Positions 1 to 7,981 of a DNA stretch of 42,521 nt are shown piece by piece (the first letter of the stretch is position 1; every line of letters begins with the position of its first letter). The stretch is from CAVQAH01 sp963784195 (GTDB taxonomy: Bacteria; Acidobacteriota; Vicinamibacteria; Vicinamibacterales; 2-12-FULL-66-21), in NCBI GenBank assembly GCA_963784195.1, contig CAWARA010000037.1, positions 1-42,521 of the forward strand, read 5' to 3'. The notes beneath the pieces were generated by a model. That model was not told the DNA's origin. It made no database searches and worked only from the letters and a program-made list of their open reading frames with translations. Both the position numbers and the translations under genes were made by a program.

Positions 1-978
1 CTTGCGTGGCAGCTTCCGGTCGAGGAAGTCGAGCATGAGCGCGGCGATGTCGTCGCCCTTGTCCTCCAGCGCGAAGTGGCCGGTGTCGAGGAGGTGCAGT
101 TCCGCGTCGGGCAGATCGCGCAGGTACGGATGCGCGCCGTCGGCCGGAAAAATCACGTCATTCTTTCCCCAGACGATGAGGGTCGGCGGCTTGCGCGAGC
201 GGAAGAATGCCTGGAACTGCGGATACAGCGCGACGTTACTGCCGTAGTCCTTGAACAAGTCGAGCATGATCTCGTCGATGCCGGGCCGGTCGAGCAGCGC
301 CTGATCGAGTAGCCAGGCGTCCGGTGCGACTCGCGAAGAATCGCGCACCCCGTCGAGGTACTGGGACTTGGTCGCGGCCAGGGTCAGTCCCGCACGCAGG
401 GCTTCGCGATGCGCTTCGGAACCGTCGGCCCAGTAGGCCTTGATCGGATTCCAGAATTGCTTGAGTCCCTCCTCATACGCGTTGCCGTTCTGTACGACGA
501 GTGCCGTGATGCGCTCGGGATGCCTGAGCGCCAGACGGTAACCGACCGGTGCGCCGTAGTCCTGCACATACAGCGCGTAGCGCTCGACACCGAGCTGATT
601 CAACAAGCCGTCCATCAGCTCGGCGAAGCGCGCGAAGCTGTACTTGAACTCGTGACGGTCCGGCGTGCCGCTATGACCGAAGGCCGGATAGTCGGGCGCG
701 ATCACCCGGTAGCGATGAGCGAGCACCGGAATCAGGTTGCGGAACATGTGCGAAGACGATGGAAAGCCGTGCAGCAACAGGACTGCCGGCGCATCCGCCA
801 CGCCCGCCTCGCGATAGAAGATGTCTATCCCATCGACTTTGGCCGTGCGATAACGGGTGACGGCCGAGTCCGCCCGCACTGCCCGCGCCTGCGCGAGGGC
901 TGCCGGCGGAATGGCCGCCGACAGCGCGCCAACCATGATGAGCATCGATATCGCCGGGTAACGAACTCTGAATGGCAT
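1..978 (-). CDS. Secreted alpha/beta hydrolase, epoxide hydrolase/haloalkane dehalogenase type (3' end outside window)
   Basis: The frame is open from an ATG at 978 to the window edge, giving 326 residues without a stop, so the C-terminus is missing. Residues 1-30 form a signal peptide ending in ALAQ. An alpha/beta-hydrolase fold follows: HGFP oxyanion loop at residues 70-73, nucleophile elbow VQDYGAP with Asp140, an acid candidate in WGKNDVIF, and the base His in TGHFALED. An Asp nucleophile points to epoxide hydrolase or haloalkane dehalogenase chemistry (covalent ester intermediate) rather than a serine esterase. The substrate cannot be read. An AGGAG sequence lies just upstream of the ATG. 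The gene is divergent from the CGNR regulator, 90 bp away, so it is a plausible regulatory target. Confidence 0.85.
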   Translation of the reverse strand, partial: MPFRVRYPAISMLIMVGALSAAIPPAALAQARAVRADSAVTRYRTAKVDGIDIFYREAGVADAPAVLLLHGFPSSSHMFRNLIPVLAHRYRVIAPDYPAFGHSGTPDRHEFKYSFARFAELMDGLLNQLGVERYALYVQDYGAPVGYRLALRHPERITALVVQNGNAYEEGLKQFWNPIKAYWADGSEAHREALRAGLTLAATKSQYLDGVRDSSRVAPDAWLLDQALLDRPGIDEIMLDLFKDYGSNVALYPQFQAFFRSRKPPTLIVWGKNDVIFPADGAHPYLRDLPDAELHLLDTGHFALEDKGDDIAALMLDFLDRKLPRK

Positions 979-1016
979 GAGCTTCTCCTGTGGAAGGGTT
1001 GAAACGAGTCCGGTCA

Positions 1017-1050
1017 TGTAACTTGTAAATATGATGCTTTTCTGGTTACA
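1017..1050. promoter_or_regulatory. Inverted repeat in a divergent promoter region
   Basis: TGTAAC (1017-1022) and its exact reverse complement GTTACA (1045-1050) flank a 22-bp AT-richer spacer. They lie between the hydrolase start (978) and the CGNR regulator start (1069). The position suits an operator, but the arms are only 6 bp and chance is possible. Confidence 0.3.
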
Positions 1051-1068
1051 ATGGTTCCCGGAGCCTTC

Positions 1069-1680
1069 ATGAAGCCCTTGTTTCTCGGAAGCCATCCGGC
1101 GATGGACTTCCTCAACACTCGCCCGACTCCGGGAGGCGCGCCCATCGAGCTGATCGGCGACGGGGCGTCGTATGTCGCGTGGCTCGAAGGAGCGCAGCTG
1201 CTGCACGCCACGACCGCACAGAAGCTCAGGCGTCGCTTCGGCGCAGCGGCGCTGGACGCGGCTGCCGCCGAAGCCAGGGAGCTACGGGAATGGGCCCGCG
1301 ACTGGATCGCGCGTTGGCGGGATGCCCCCGGCGGTGCCTACGAGAAGGAGCTCCGCCGCCTGAACCACCTGCTGGTGCGAGCAAAGTGCTATCCCGAAAT
1401 GGTCATCACGAAGGACGGGTTTCAGGTCACCGAGCGGTGGCGCATCGATTCCGCGGATGAGTTGATCGCGGTCGTCGCTGCACAAATCGCGTCGCTGGTC
1501 GCGACCGAGCAGCCTGCGCTCGTGAAGCGCTGTGCCGGCACCGGGTGCACGCTTTGGTTCGTCGATCGCACGAAAGCGCACAGCCGATTGTTCTGCAGCG
1601 CAACGGCTTGCGGGAACCGCGCCAAGGTTGCGGCGTTCCGCGAACGTCAACGGGGTGCTGTCGACTTAGCCAGGTACTGA
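1069..1680 (+). CDS. CGNR zinc-finger (ABATE-domain) putative transcriptional regulator
   Basis: This 203-residue protein begins with the typical ABATE segment (GSHPAMDFLNT) and ends with a CGNR zinc finger: CAGTGC, then about 20 residues later CSATACGNRAKV, giving four Cys for one Zn. Length and order match the family, which is presumed to bind DNA although few members have been studied. An in-frame ATG at 1051 would add six residues. I prefer 1069 because GGAG at 1059-1062 is well placed for it and nothing suitable precedes 1051. It may control the divergent hydrolase; this is inferred from position only. Confidence 0.85.
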   Translation: MKPLFLGSHPAMDFLNTRPTPGGAPIELIGDGASYVAWLEGAQLLHATTAQKLRRRFGAAALDAAAAEARELREWARDWIARWRDAPGGAYEKELRRLNHLLVRAKCYPEMVITKDGFQVTERWRIDSADELIAVVAAQIASLVATEQPALVKRCAGTGCTLWFVDRTKAHSRLFCSATACGNRAKVAAFRERQRGAVDLARY

Positions 1681-1791
1681 ACGCGCGTAGCCGGCAGGCT
1701 GCGGTGCCCTCACGCGGAGCCAATCCAAAAAGAACGGTCGGACGTTAATCGTTCTGAGAGCCTTCAATTCGACTCAACAAAGGAGCACCGC

Positions 1792-2385
1792 GTGAGTAAG
1801 GTTTGTGTGGTCTATCACTCTGGCTATGGACATACCAAGGTGCAGGCGGACGCTGTCGCGGATGGTGCCCGATCCGTTCCGGACACCGAGGTCCATCTCA
1901 TTCCCGTCCAGCAAGTCGACGTCAATTGGGACCATCTGCACGGTGCCGATGCCCTGATTTTCGGCACCCCAACTTACATGGGGACGGTGTCGGCTGAGTT
2001 CAAGGCGTTCATGGACAAAACCTCGCAGTTCTGGGCGAGCCAGCCGTGGAAGGACAAACTGGGCGCCGCCTTTACCAATTCGGGTAGCCAGCACGGAGAC
2101 AAACTCAACACGCTGGTTTCTATCCTTGTGTTCGCGGCCCAGCACGGCATGAACTGGATCAACCTCGGCCTGCTGCCTGGACACAACTCATCGAAAGGCA
2201 GTGCCGAAGAACTGAATCGGTTCGGGGGATTTCTTGGAGCAATGGCCCAATCGAACGTCGATGAAGGGCCGGAAATCGCGCCACCGAAATCCGACAGAGA
2301 AACGGCTTTTCACCTCGGGCGGCGTGTCGCAGAAGCCGCCCGTCGCTGGCAGCAGGAAGCCGCCCTCGAGTTCACTGCTCAATAG
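1792..2385 (+). CDS. Flavodoxin-family NAD(P)H-dependent oxidoreductase (WrbA-like)
   Basis: The 197-residue protein has a flavodoxin-like fold. The FMN phosphate-binding loop is YHSGYGHT near residue 8, GTPTYMGTVS near 60 contacts the flavin, and a WrbA-like segment (TNSGSQHG) follows near residue 95. Such proteins are typically cytoplasmic FMN-dependent quinone reductases or NAD(P)H oxidoreductases that carry out two-electron reduction to limit oxidative stress. The start is GTG, with AAAGGAG about 8 bp upstream. The metallopeptidase gene begins 5 bp after the stop, so the two are probably cotranscribed. Confidence 0.85.
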   Translation: MSKVCVVYHSGYGHTKVQADAVADGARSVPDTEVHLIPVQQVDVNWDHLHGADALIFGTPTYMGTVSAEFKAFMDKTSQFWASQPWKDKLGAAFTNSGSQHGDKLNTLVSILVFAAQHGMNWINLGLLPGHNSSKGSAEELNRFGGFLGAMAQSNVDEGPEIAPPKSDRETAFHLGRRVAEAARRWQQEAALEFTAQ

Positions 2386-2390
2386 GTTGG

Positions 2391-3116
2391 ATGTTGGCGA
2401 AATGGAAAATGACGTTGGGAATAGTTGGCTCAGTGCTGGTGATCGCACCGATCGCGGTCGCATTGGCACAGCCACAGGCAGCCGCGTGCGCCACCATCAA
2501 CTACCGCGGGCTCGATGAGGTGGCTCCTGGAATCTTCGCCTCGAGCGATGTGACTGTTGGTCAAAGACTCGATTTCGTCCGTCTCCACACAGCAGCGAAA
2601 CTCCGAATAGCGGACACGTTTGGCGCCACGCGTGCCTCGCCTGTGATCGTAATAGGTGGTACCGAGGCTCTACGATCTCTCTTTCCTGGTTCGGGCTCGT
2701 ATGCGAGCACAATCTACGTACCCTACCGTTCATGTGTGATCGTCGGCCCCAAAGGACATGACGTCGATATCCTCGCGCACGAGGAACTGCACGCCGAGAT
2801 ACATCATCGCGTGGGGCACTGGCATCGATTGACTCAAATTCCAACCTGGTTTGATGAAGGCCTGGCGATGCAGGTTGACTATCGCGAGCGCTATATCTGG
2901 TCGCTGCAATCTGGCGCCGTCGACAGTGGCGCGGTCAAGCGATGGACATCGAGGGCGCAATTCTTTAGTGGCAATGACGAGGAACTTACCCGCCACTACG
3001 CTATGGCCAAGGAAGAGGTCAGGCTGTGGCTGCAGAAGTTGGGACACAGGAACCTGTACGACTTCCTCGAGCGTATTCGTCAGGGCGACGGGTTTGTCGA
3101 AACATATGAAGAGTAA
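2391..3116 (+). CDS. Secreted HEXXH zinc metallopeptidase-like protein
   Basis: The protein has 241 residues. A signal peptide occupies roughly residues 1-27 (hydrophobic run, then ALAQ). The motif AHEELH places the zinc ligands at His130 and His134 with Glu131 as catalytic base. TWFDEGLAM follows, with Glu156 as the likely third ligand, the usual gluzincin arrangement in MA-clan peptidases. No other domain is recognisable, so substrate and partners are unknown. The ATG at 2391 has a weak AGG ahead of it and sits 5 bp after the flavodoxin stop, so translational coupling is likely. An alternative ATG at 2409 would shorten the signal peptide n-region. Confidence 0.65.
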   Translation: MLAKWKMTLGIVGSVLVIAPIAVALAQPQAAACATINYRGLDEVAPGIFASSDVTVGQRLDFVRLHTAAKLRIADTFGATRASPVIVIGGTEALRSLFPGSGSYASTIYVPYRSCVIVGPKGHDVDILAHEELHAEIHHRVGHWHRLTQIPTWFDEGLAMQVDYRERYIWSLQSGAVDSGAVKRWTSRAQFFSGNDEELTRHYAMAKEEVRLWLQKLGHRNLYDFLERIRQGDGFVETYEE

Positions 3117-3147
3117 TCTTCGCGCGAGACTTGCGATGACTGGTGCG

Positions 3148-3612
3148 CTAGCGGGATTCTCGCGGAGATGCACCGCTCTGTGATCGCTGCCGGAGTCCGA
3201 GCGCCTGGGGCCTCGAGGGGTCAGCATCGGATCGCGTCGTCGCGCGTCCTGCCTTGATCCGGCAACCGGGTCTGCGCCGGTCGATCACCCGCTGGCCCCA
3301 ATCTCCCATCGAATCGAGCAGTGGTCCCAGCGCGAGACCGAGGGGCGTCAACGTGTACTCCACCTTCGGTGGCACCTGCGGATAGACCTTGCGATCGATG
3401 ATGCCGTCGCGCTCGAGCTGCCGGAGCTGCTGGGCGAGCATCTTGTGCGTCGCGTGCCGCAGGCCGCGGTGCAGCTCGCTGTAGCGCTTCGTGCCGGTCA
3501 GCAGCTCGCGCACCACGATCACCTTCCACATGCCGCCGATCACCTCGAGTGCCACTTCGATGGGGCAGTGCGCGGGATCGCAGTCCTTCTTGTCCAGTCG
3601 TCGGCTCGCCAT
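3148..3612 (-). CDS. HxlR-family winged-helix transcriptional regulator
   Basis: This 154-residue protein opens with two Cys (DCDPAHC) followed by the HxlR signature: GGMWKVIVVRELL, RYSELHRGL, then the recognition region KMLAQQLRQLERDGII and the wing KVEYTLTPLG. HxlR proteins bind DNA as dimers, and several sense electrophiles through an N-terminal Cys. The C-terminal tail beyond about residue 120 is Arg-rich and looks non-conserved, perhaps an extension. AAGGAAAG precedes the ATG. The gene is divergent from the rhodanese gene (116 bp gap) and probably controls that operon. Confidence 0.88.
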   Translation of the reverse strand: MASRRLDKKDCDPAHCPIEVALEVIGGMWKVIVVRELLTGTKRYSELHRGLRHATHKMLAQQLRQLERDGIIDRKVYPQVPPKVEYTLTPLGLALGPLLDSMGDWGQRVIDRRRPGCRIKAGRATTRSDADPSRPQALGLRQRSQSGASPRESR

Positions 3613-3728
3613 ACTTTCCTTTCAGGTAGTATATTCCACAAAAGTGCATTCTTGCGCAATGAAAGTGTGTCCGCGATGATCGTGTCCACGGGCAATCGGG
3701 CCCGCGCGTTTTTCGAGGAGACACCTTC
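3613..3728. promoter_or_regulatory. Divergent promoter region, HxlR / rhodanese-NMO operon
   Basis: This 116-bp gap is clearly more AT-rich near 3625-3665 than its flanks, as expected for back-to-back promoters. I see only weak symmetry (CATT/AATG around 3647-3661) and cannot assign an operator. Confidence 0.4.
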
Positions 3729-4082
3729 ATGTCGACGACAGCCATTGCCACGATCTCGACGGCCGACCTGCTGCAGCGCTTCACCGACGATGTCGGCCTG
3801 CACCTATGGAATGTCCTCACCGACGAGTACTTCAAGGGCGAGCTGATCCCGGGCTCGCGGCGTGTGCCGGGCGACCGCCTCGGCGAGGCGGTCGGCCGCT
3901 CCACGCTCGCCAAGGACGCCGCGATCGTCGTCTACTGCGCGGGGCCGAACTGCCCGGCGAGCCGGCAGGCCGCCGAGAAGCTGGCGGCCCTTGGCTACAC
4001 CCGCGTCGAGGCCTACGAAGGCGGCGTCGAAGCCTGGAAGCAAGCCGGCCACGGCCTGGTCGGCACGGGCGCAACGGCCTGA
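3729..4082 (+). CDS. Single-domain rhodanese-like sulfurtransferase
   Basis: The protein has 117 residues, the usual length for one rhodanese domain. The active-site loop is VVYCAGPNCPAS, with Cys70 the likely persulfide-forming residue and a second Cys at 75. The fold end is marked by YEGGVEAWKQAG. It has no signal peptide, so it should be cytoplasmic. Rhodaneses move sulfane sulfur from a donor such as thiosulfate to a thiol acceptor. It lies 24 bp upstream of nitronate monooxygenase on the same strand and diverges from an HxlR regulator, which suggests a small inducible detoxification operon. Confidence 0.88.
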   Translation: MSTTAIATISTADLLQRFTDDVGLHLWNVLTDEYFKGELIPGSRRVPGDRLGEAVGRSTLAKDAAIVVYCAGPNCPASRQAAEKLAALGYTRVEAYEGGVEAWKQAGHGLVGTGATA

Positions 4083-4106
4083 GCGGCTGACCAAAGGAGA
4101 CGGGCC

Positions 4107-5204
4107 ATGTGGCAGGACACCAGGGTCACGCGACAGCTGGGCATCGGGTACCCCATCGTCCAGGGGCCGTTCGGGGGCGGCCTGTCGTCGCCGCAGCTCG
4201 CGGCGGCGGTGTCAAACGCCGGCGGACTGGGGTCGTTCGGCGCGCAGGGAATGACGCCGGACGCCATCCGCGCCGTGGTGGCCGACATCCGGTCACGAAC
4301 CGGGGCGCCGTTCGCGGTGAACCTCTGGGTGTCGACGGCGGACGCCGCGGCCTCGGACATCACCCGCGACGCCTTCGACGCGGCCCTGGCGCCACTGGCG
4401 CCGCTCTTCGCCGAGCTCCGCGCCCAGCTGCCGGCGTTCCCGCCGGCGCCGGATCCGTCGTTCGAGGACCAGGCGGCCGCGCTCGTCGAGGCCCGGCCGC
4501 CGGTCTTCAGCTTCGTCTTCGGCGTTCCGCCCGCGCCGATCCTGGATCGGTGCCGGACTCTCGGCATCACCACCATCGGCGCCGCGACCACGGTCGATGA
4601 AGCCCGCGCGCTCGAGGCCGCGGGCGTTGACCTGATCGTCGCGACCGGGGCCGAAGCCGGTGGTCATCGCCCGTCGTTCCTGCGGACTGCCGAAGCATCC
4701 CTGATGGGCACCCTGTCGCTCGTGCCGCAGGTCGTCGACGCGGTGAAGACGCCGGTGATCGCTGCCGGCGGCATCGCCGACGGGCGCGGCGTTGCCGCGG
4801 TGCTCGCGCTCGGAGCGGACGCGGCGCAGGTGGGGACGGCGTTCCTCGCCTGCGAGGAGTCCAACGCGCACCCGGCGCACCGGGCGGCGCTGCGCGGAGC
4901 GCGCGCCGGCGAGACGCTGCTCACTCGTGGATTCACGGGTCGCCTCGGCCGCGGCCTCCGCAACGCGCTCGCCGACACGCTCGAACAGGGATCGCTCGCC
5001 CGTCTGCCGTATCCCTTCCAGGGCCATCTCGTCGGCGCGTTGAAGCGGGCGGCGCTCGAGCAGGAGCGGTTCGACCTCGTGCCGTTCTGGGGCGGCCAGT
5101 CGGCGCCGCTCGTCACGCACACGCGCGCGGCGGATCTCTTCCGCAGTCTGGTGGCGGGCGCCGAGCGTGCGTCGAGCCGGTCACCGAGCGCCGTGTCGCC
5201 TTGA
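4107..5204 (+). CDS. Nitronate monooxygenase family FMN enzyme
   Basis: The 365-residue TIM-barrel protein starts with the family opening GIGYPIVQGPFGGG. It contains GAEAGGHR at residues 181-188, whose His is the catalytic-base position in many family members, then the FMN-phosphate segment TPVIAAGGIADGRG and ALGADAAQVGTAF. These flavoenzymes oxidise alkyl nitronates such as propionate 3-nitronate to carbonyl compounds. AAAGGAG lies 7 bp before the ATG. It is the second gene of the rhodanese operon. Enoyl-ACP-reductase-like (FabK) members share the fold and cannot be fully excluded. Confidence 0.88.
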   Translation: MWQDTRVTRQLGIGYPIVQGPFGGGLSSPQLAAAVSNAGGLGSFGAQGMTPDAIRAVVADIRSRTGAPFAVNLWVSTADAAASDITRDAFDAALAPLAPLFAELRAQLPAFPPAPDPSFEDQAAALVEARPPVFSFVFGVPPAPILDRCRTLGITTIGAATTVDEARALEAAGVDLIVATGAEAGGHRPSFLRTAEASLMGTLSLVPQVVDAVKTPVIAAGGIADGRGVAAVLALGADAAQVGTAFLACEESNAHPAHRAALRGARAGETLLTRGFTGRLGRGLRNALADTLEQGSLARLPYPFQGHLVGALKRAALEQERFDLVPFWGGQSAPLVTHTRAADLFRSLVAGAERASSRSPSAVSP

Positions 5205-5296
5205 GCGTCGTAGAATCCGCTGTACCTCTTTGTCCTGGTACTCAGGTTTTGCGGTTTCGCACCTGCAGAGGTGATCTGGTCGTGGGAGAAGTTTGC

Positions 5297-5911
5297 GTGG
5301 ATGAACAAACGGAGCGCACCGCTTTGCTCTCGGCCCTGACGACGGAGCACTTCGTGCTACAGACGGCGAACAATTCAACGTACTCCGAGGCTTCTGCGCG
5401 CAGCACCCTATATATCATGGCGCTCTCGAGTTCGCTGGTTGCGATGGGGTTCGTCGCAGGTTCCAGCGATGTGCTCGTCCAATTCGCTGCGATCGTGCTG
5501 CCCGCGGTCTTTGTGCTTGGAATCTTTACCGTTGTAAGGCTGGTCGAAACGGCGCTGGAAAGCAGGGACTGCCTGCACGGAATCGCCCGCATCCGGGCTT
5601 ATTACCGCACTCTCGGTGCTGAGGCAGCACAGCAGTTCTCAGCTGAGCGTGGCCGGTGGCCAGAAGTCGAACCACCTGCGCTCCGGCTCGGTCCCGCGAT
5701 AGCGTTTTTCGGTACAACGGCAAGCATGATCGCAGTCATCAACAATGTGGTGGCCGGCGCGGGCATCGCGCTTTTCATGCGCGTCTTTGTTCCCTCCGCA
5801 CCGTCTAGGGTAAATACGGCTGTCGGAATCGTCGGGGCTCTGGCGCTGACGTGGCTGTTCTACGCATACCAACGCTGGCGTTTCGACGACTATGATGGCC
5901 GCGCTCATTAA
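5297..5911 (+). CDS. Four-helix membrane protein of unknown function
   Basis: The frame is open from about 5201, but GTG 5297 is the likely start because GGGAGA sits 7 bp ahead and the preceding codons are non-conserved in style. This gives about 204 residues. A polar N-terminal segment (LLSALTTEHFVLQTA) precedes two transmembrane helices (MALSSSLVAMGFV; LPAVFVLGIFTVV), a cytoplasmic-type loop, and two more helices near the C-terminus (IAVINNVVAGAGIAL; VGIVGALALTWLF). The segment TTEHFVLQTA followed by SEASARSTLY resembles a conserved family of small bacterial membrane proteins with no assigned role. It ends convergently with the XRE gene. Confidence 0.7.
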   Translation: MDEQTERTALLSALTTEHFVLQTANNSTYSEASARSTLYIMALSSSLVAMGFVAGSSDVLVQFAAIVLPAVFVLGIFTVVRLVETALESRDCLHGIARIRAYYRTLGAEAAQQFSAERGRWPEVEPPALRLGPAIAFFGTTASMIAVINNVVAGAGIALFMRVFVPSAPSRVNTAVGIVGALALTWLFYAYQRWRFDDYDGRAH

Positions 5912-5961
5912 CTGCTGCCTTACTCTCCACGACAGTGCTAAAAACTATGGGATGTAACTGG

Positions 5962-6829
5962 TTAATATCTGAAGACGAGTTCAACAGCGTCGCGTTCAGC
6001 TGCATCGAATAGCGTCCGAGCAGCGGCGCCAGTTGCGTCGTCCATTGGGAAGAAGCACTCGACGCGCAATTCTTGAAGCGTGATGTCCTGCGGCGTCCCA
6101 AGCACCGTAACGGCCGAGAAGAAGTTGAAGGTTTGTCCGTGATGCCCGAAACTCACCGGCACAACTGGGACCAGCGGCGTTCCGAGATCTGGCGTACGCA
6201 ACCGCTTTGGGACGCCGCGATAACCAAGTACCTCGGACAGGAGCTTTTGTCCTGCGTCATCGAGCGTGCCACCAAGCGCTTCGCGATGCACGCGGCGGAT
6301 AAGGGTTTGGGCCACCGCCTCCCAGTTTTTGACGAATGGCCGCAAACCGTCTGGATGGAACATGAGGCGGAGTATGTTGCCCGCGCCGTGTGGCGTCCGC
6401 CCGTCTAGCAACATTGAAAAGAAGCGCGTCGCCGCGCCGTTGGTCGCAACGATGTCCCAGTGCCGGTTCATGACAACCGCGGGAAAGGGCTCCTGTTGTT
6501 TCAGGATGGCATCGATTGCGGTGCGAACTGGCACAAGCTCGCGATCGTCGAGTGTTGACTCCCGGAACATCGGCGCAAAGCCAGCAGCGAGCAGCAAGGC
6601 ATTCCGCTCCCGCAATGGCACGTCCAGCGTATCCGCCAGGAGGAGCACCATGTCGCGGCTCGGTTTCGCCCGGCCAGTCTCGAGAAAGCAAACATGACGC
6701 GGCGAGACCTGTGCCTCGTGTGCGAGGGCCAATTGGCTCAGGTTCCTGGCACGACGCCAGGTACTGCAGCAGCGCCCCGAGCGCCGCCCGTCCCTCACCG
6801 GGTGCGTGTGCGTGCTCCATGGTCGCCAT
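5962..6829 (-). CDS. XRE-family regulator with MmyB-like ligand-binding domain, frameshifted near the N-terminus
   Basis: The HTH (residues roughly 25-60: RNLSQLALAHEAQVSPRH, LETGRAKPS) is followed by a PAS-like MmyB domain (VVMNRHWDIVATN, NWEAVAQTL, FFSAVTVLGTPQDI). The natural N-terminus appears to be in another frame: from ATG 6829 one reads ...LGALLQY, and one base later WRRARNLSQ. Removing one C at 6760/6761 would give LGALLQYWRRARNLSQ, a normal family N-terminus, and a 288-residue protein. As written, the longest single frame starts at 6798 and still contains the HTH, so function may survive. It lies 58 bp downstream of the AhpD-like gene on the same strand and probably regulates it. 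Confidence 0.82.
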
Positions 6830-6887
6830 TATGACGAAGCCAGGCGCACCCGCAATTCCCTCGCAGGTAAGTGCGGTTACGCTGCGC

Positions 6888-7442
6888 TCAGCGCGTCCAG
6901 CCGTGCGGTTTGAGAAAGTCGTCGAGCGGCGGATGCGTCAAGTGGCTTGCGTAGTTGGCCATCAGTGAGAACGCCATTCCCATCACAACGTCGAGCGCCT
7001 GCCGCTTCGAGTACCCCGCGGCGAGGAACGCGTGCAAAGTCGGAGGGTCGATGCACCCTCGGTTGCGCACCATGGCGCGCGCGAAGTTGTTGAGCGGGCC
7101 AAGGCGTGGGTCGGTGGGCGTCCGACCCTGTCGAAGAGTGTCGACCGCGTCGCGATCGACGCCTTCCTTCAATGCCATGGCCGTGTGGAACGCGACACAC
7201 CAGGCGCAGTCGTTCTCGTATGCGGCCGTCAGCGAGAGCACCTGCACTTCGCCGGCGGAGAAGGCGGTTGTCGCATAGAGCTCACGAAGGGCGAGGAATC
7301 CGCGCAGTAATGCAGGGGACTCCGCCATGGTTGCCGCGAGGTTGGGAATCAAGCCGACGGCAGCCTGGAGTGTCCGAAGAGCCTCGGCTGAGGTCTCCGG
7401 TGCGGACTCTGGCGTGTGAACGGCGTATGTCGTGTCGGTCAT
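6888..7442 (-). CDS. Carboxymuconolactone decarboxylase / AhpD-like protein
   Basis: The 184-residue all-helical protein carries the AhpD-type redox motif ENDCAWCVAFH, with Cys79, Cys82 and His86. Family members such as AhpD pass electrons to peroxiredoxins; others are decarboxylases, and the CxxC-H pattern favours the antioxidant type. The start is placed at 7442 because AAGGAG lies 8 bp upstream; an upstream in-frame codon at 7469 would place this ribosome site inside the protein. It is the first gene of a pair with the XRE regulator. Confidence 0.88.
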   Translation of the reverse strand: MTDTTYAVHTPESAPETSAEALRTLQAAVGLIPNLAATMAESPALLRGFLALRELYATTAFSAGEVQVLSLTAAYENDCAWCVAFHTAMALKEGVDRDAVDTLRQGRTPTDPRLGPLNNFARAMVRNRGCIDPPTLHAFLAAGYSKRQALDVVMGMAFSLMANYASHLTHPPLDDFLKPHGWTR

Positions 7443-7565
7443 GTGAGGCTCCTTAGGTCGCCCAGTCAATTGGGCCGAGCCTCAGTATTGAGGGTAGTCG
7501 TGAGGCCGCTCAATTCCCTGCGAGGTAAGCGCCCTACGACGTAAGCGACGTGCAGGAGCGGCCGG

Positions 7566-7663
7566 CTAGTGATCGCGGACGATCAGCGAGCCAGTCATGT
7601 TGCGGTGAATGGCACAGTGGATTGTGGTCGTCCCGAGCCTGGTCATGATGAACGACTGCTCGC
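7566..7663 (-). pseudogene. Cupredoxin (plastocyanin/azurin-like) 3' fragment
   Basis: The last roughly 30 codons before the TAG at 7566 read like a type I copper protein C-terminus: TIHCAIHRNMTGSLIV, with the CxxHxxxM arrangement of Cys, His and Met copper ligands. Nothing upstream in any frame supplies the rest of a cupredoxin domain; the frame instead runs into GC-rich repeat sequence from 7664. I read this as a gene truncated by insertion or recombination of the repeat block. Confidence 0.5.
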
Positions 7664-7665
7664 CG

Positions 7666-7757
7666 CGTCGCCGGCGTAGCTTATCCGACGGTCCGCGCCC
7701 AATCGGTTGGGCAACGGGGTCTGCCGTTCGCCGGAGACGAAGCCTGGCCGGCGACGA
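7666..7757. repeat. 92-bp segment bounded by 10-bp inverted repeats
   Basis: CGTCGCCGGC at 7666-7675 is the exact reverse complement of GCCGGCGACG at 7748-7757. An inner perfect stem, GCCCAA-TCGG-TTGGGC, lies near 7699-7714. The segment abuts the broken end of the cupredoxin fragment. It could be a REP/MITE-like element, but other copies are needed to say so. Confidence 0.4.
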
Positions 7758-7882
7758 AGGGACCCGCTCCGAAGTCGTTTTTAGACTGCCGCCGTCGCGC
7801 AGCTCAGAGGTCGCCCCAAGCCGCCCGGCTCGCTCGGCTCGGACCGTGTCGCTGTCAGCGAACCACCGTCGGGAACTCGTGT

Positions 7883-7969
7883 GAACCTTCGTCGCTGAAC
7901 CTTCGTCGCTGAACCTTCGTCCTGAACCTTCGTCCTGAACCTTCAGTCCTGAACCTTCGTCCTGAACCC
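7883..7969. repeat. Tandem minisatellite, about six units of 13-14 bp
   Basis: The plus strand reads GAACCTTCGTCCT with small variants (GAACCTTCGTCGCT, GAACCTTCAGTCCT) repeated head to tail about six times. The minus strand would encode short VQDEGSG-type repeats, but these sit in no credible gene. It lies between the repeat element and the left border of the tandem duplication. Confidence 0.75.
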
Positions 7970-7981
7970 ACGTGATGCAGG

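Noticed and set aside
409..1002. Long plus-strand open frame opposite the partial hydrolase
   Set aside because: It is the shadow of the minus-strand alpha/beta hydrolase, which has motifs, a signal peptide and a ribosome site.
5949..5966. TAAC-TG-GTTA near the XRE stop, similar to a motif near 20160
   Set aside because: It overlaps the 3' end of a gene in a convergent gap; the similarity is short and probably chance.
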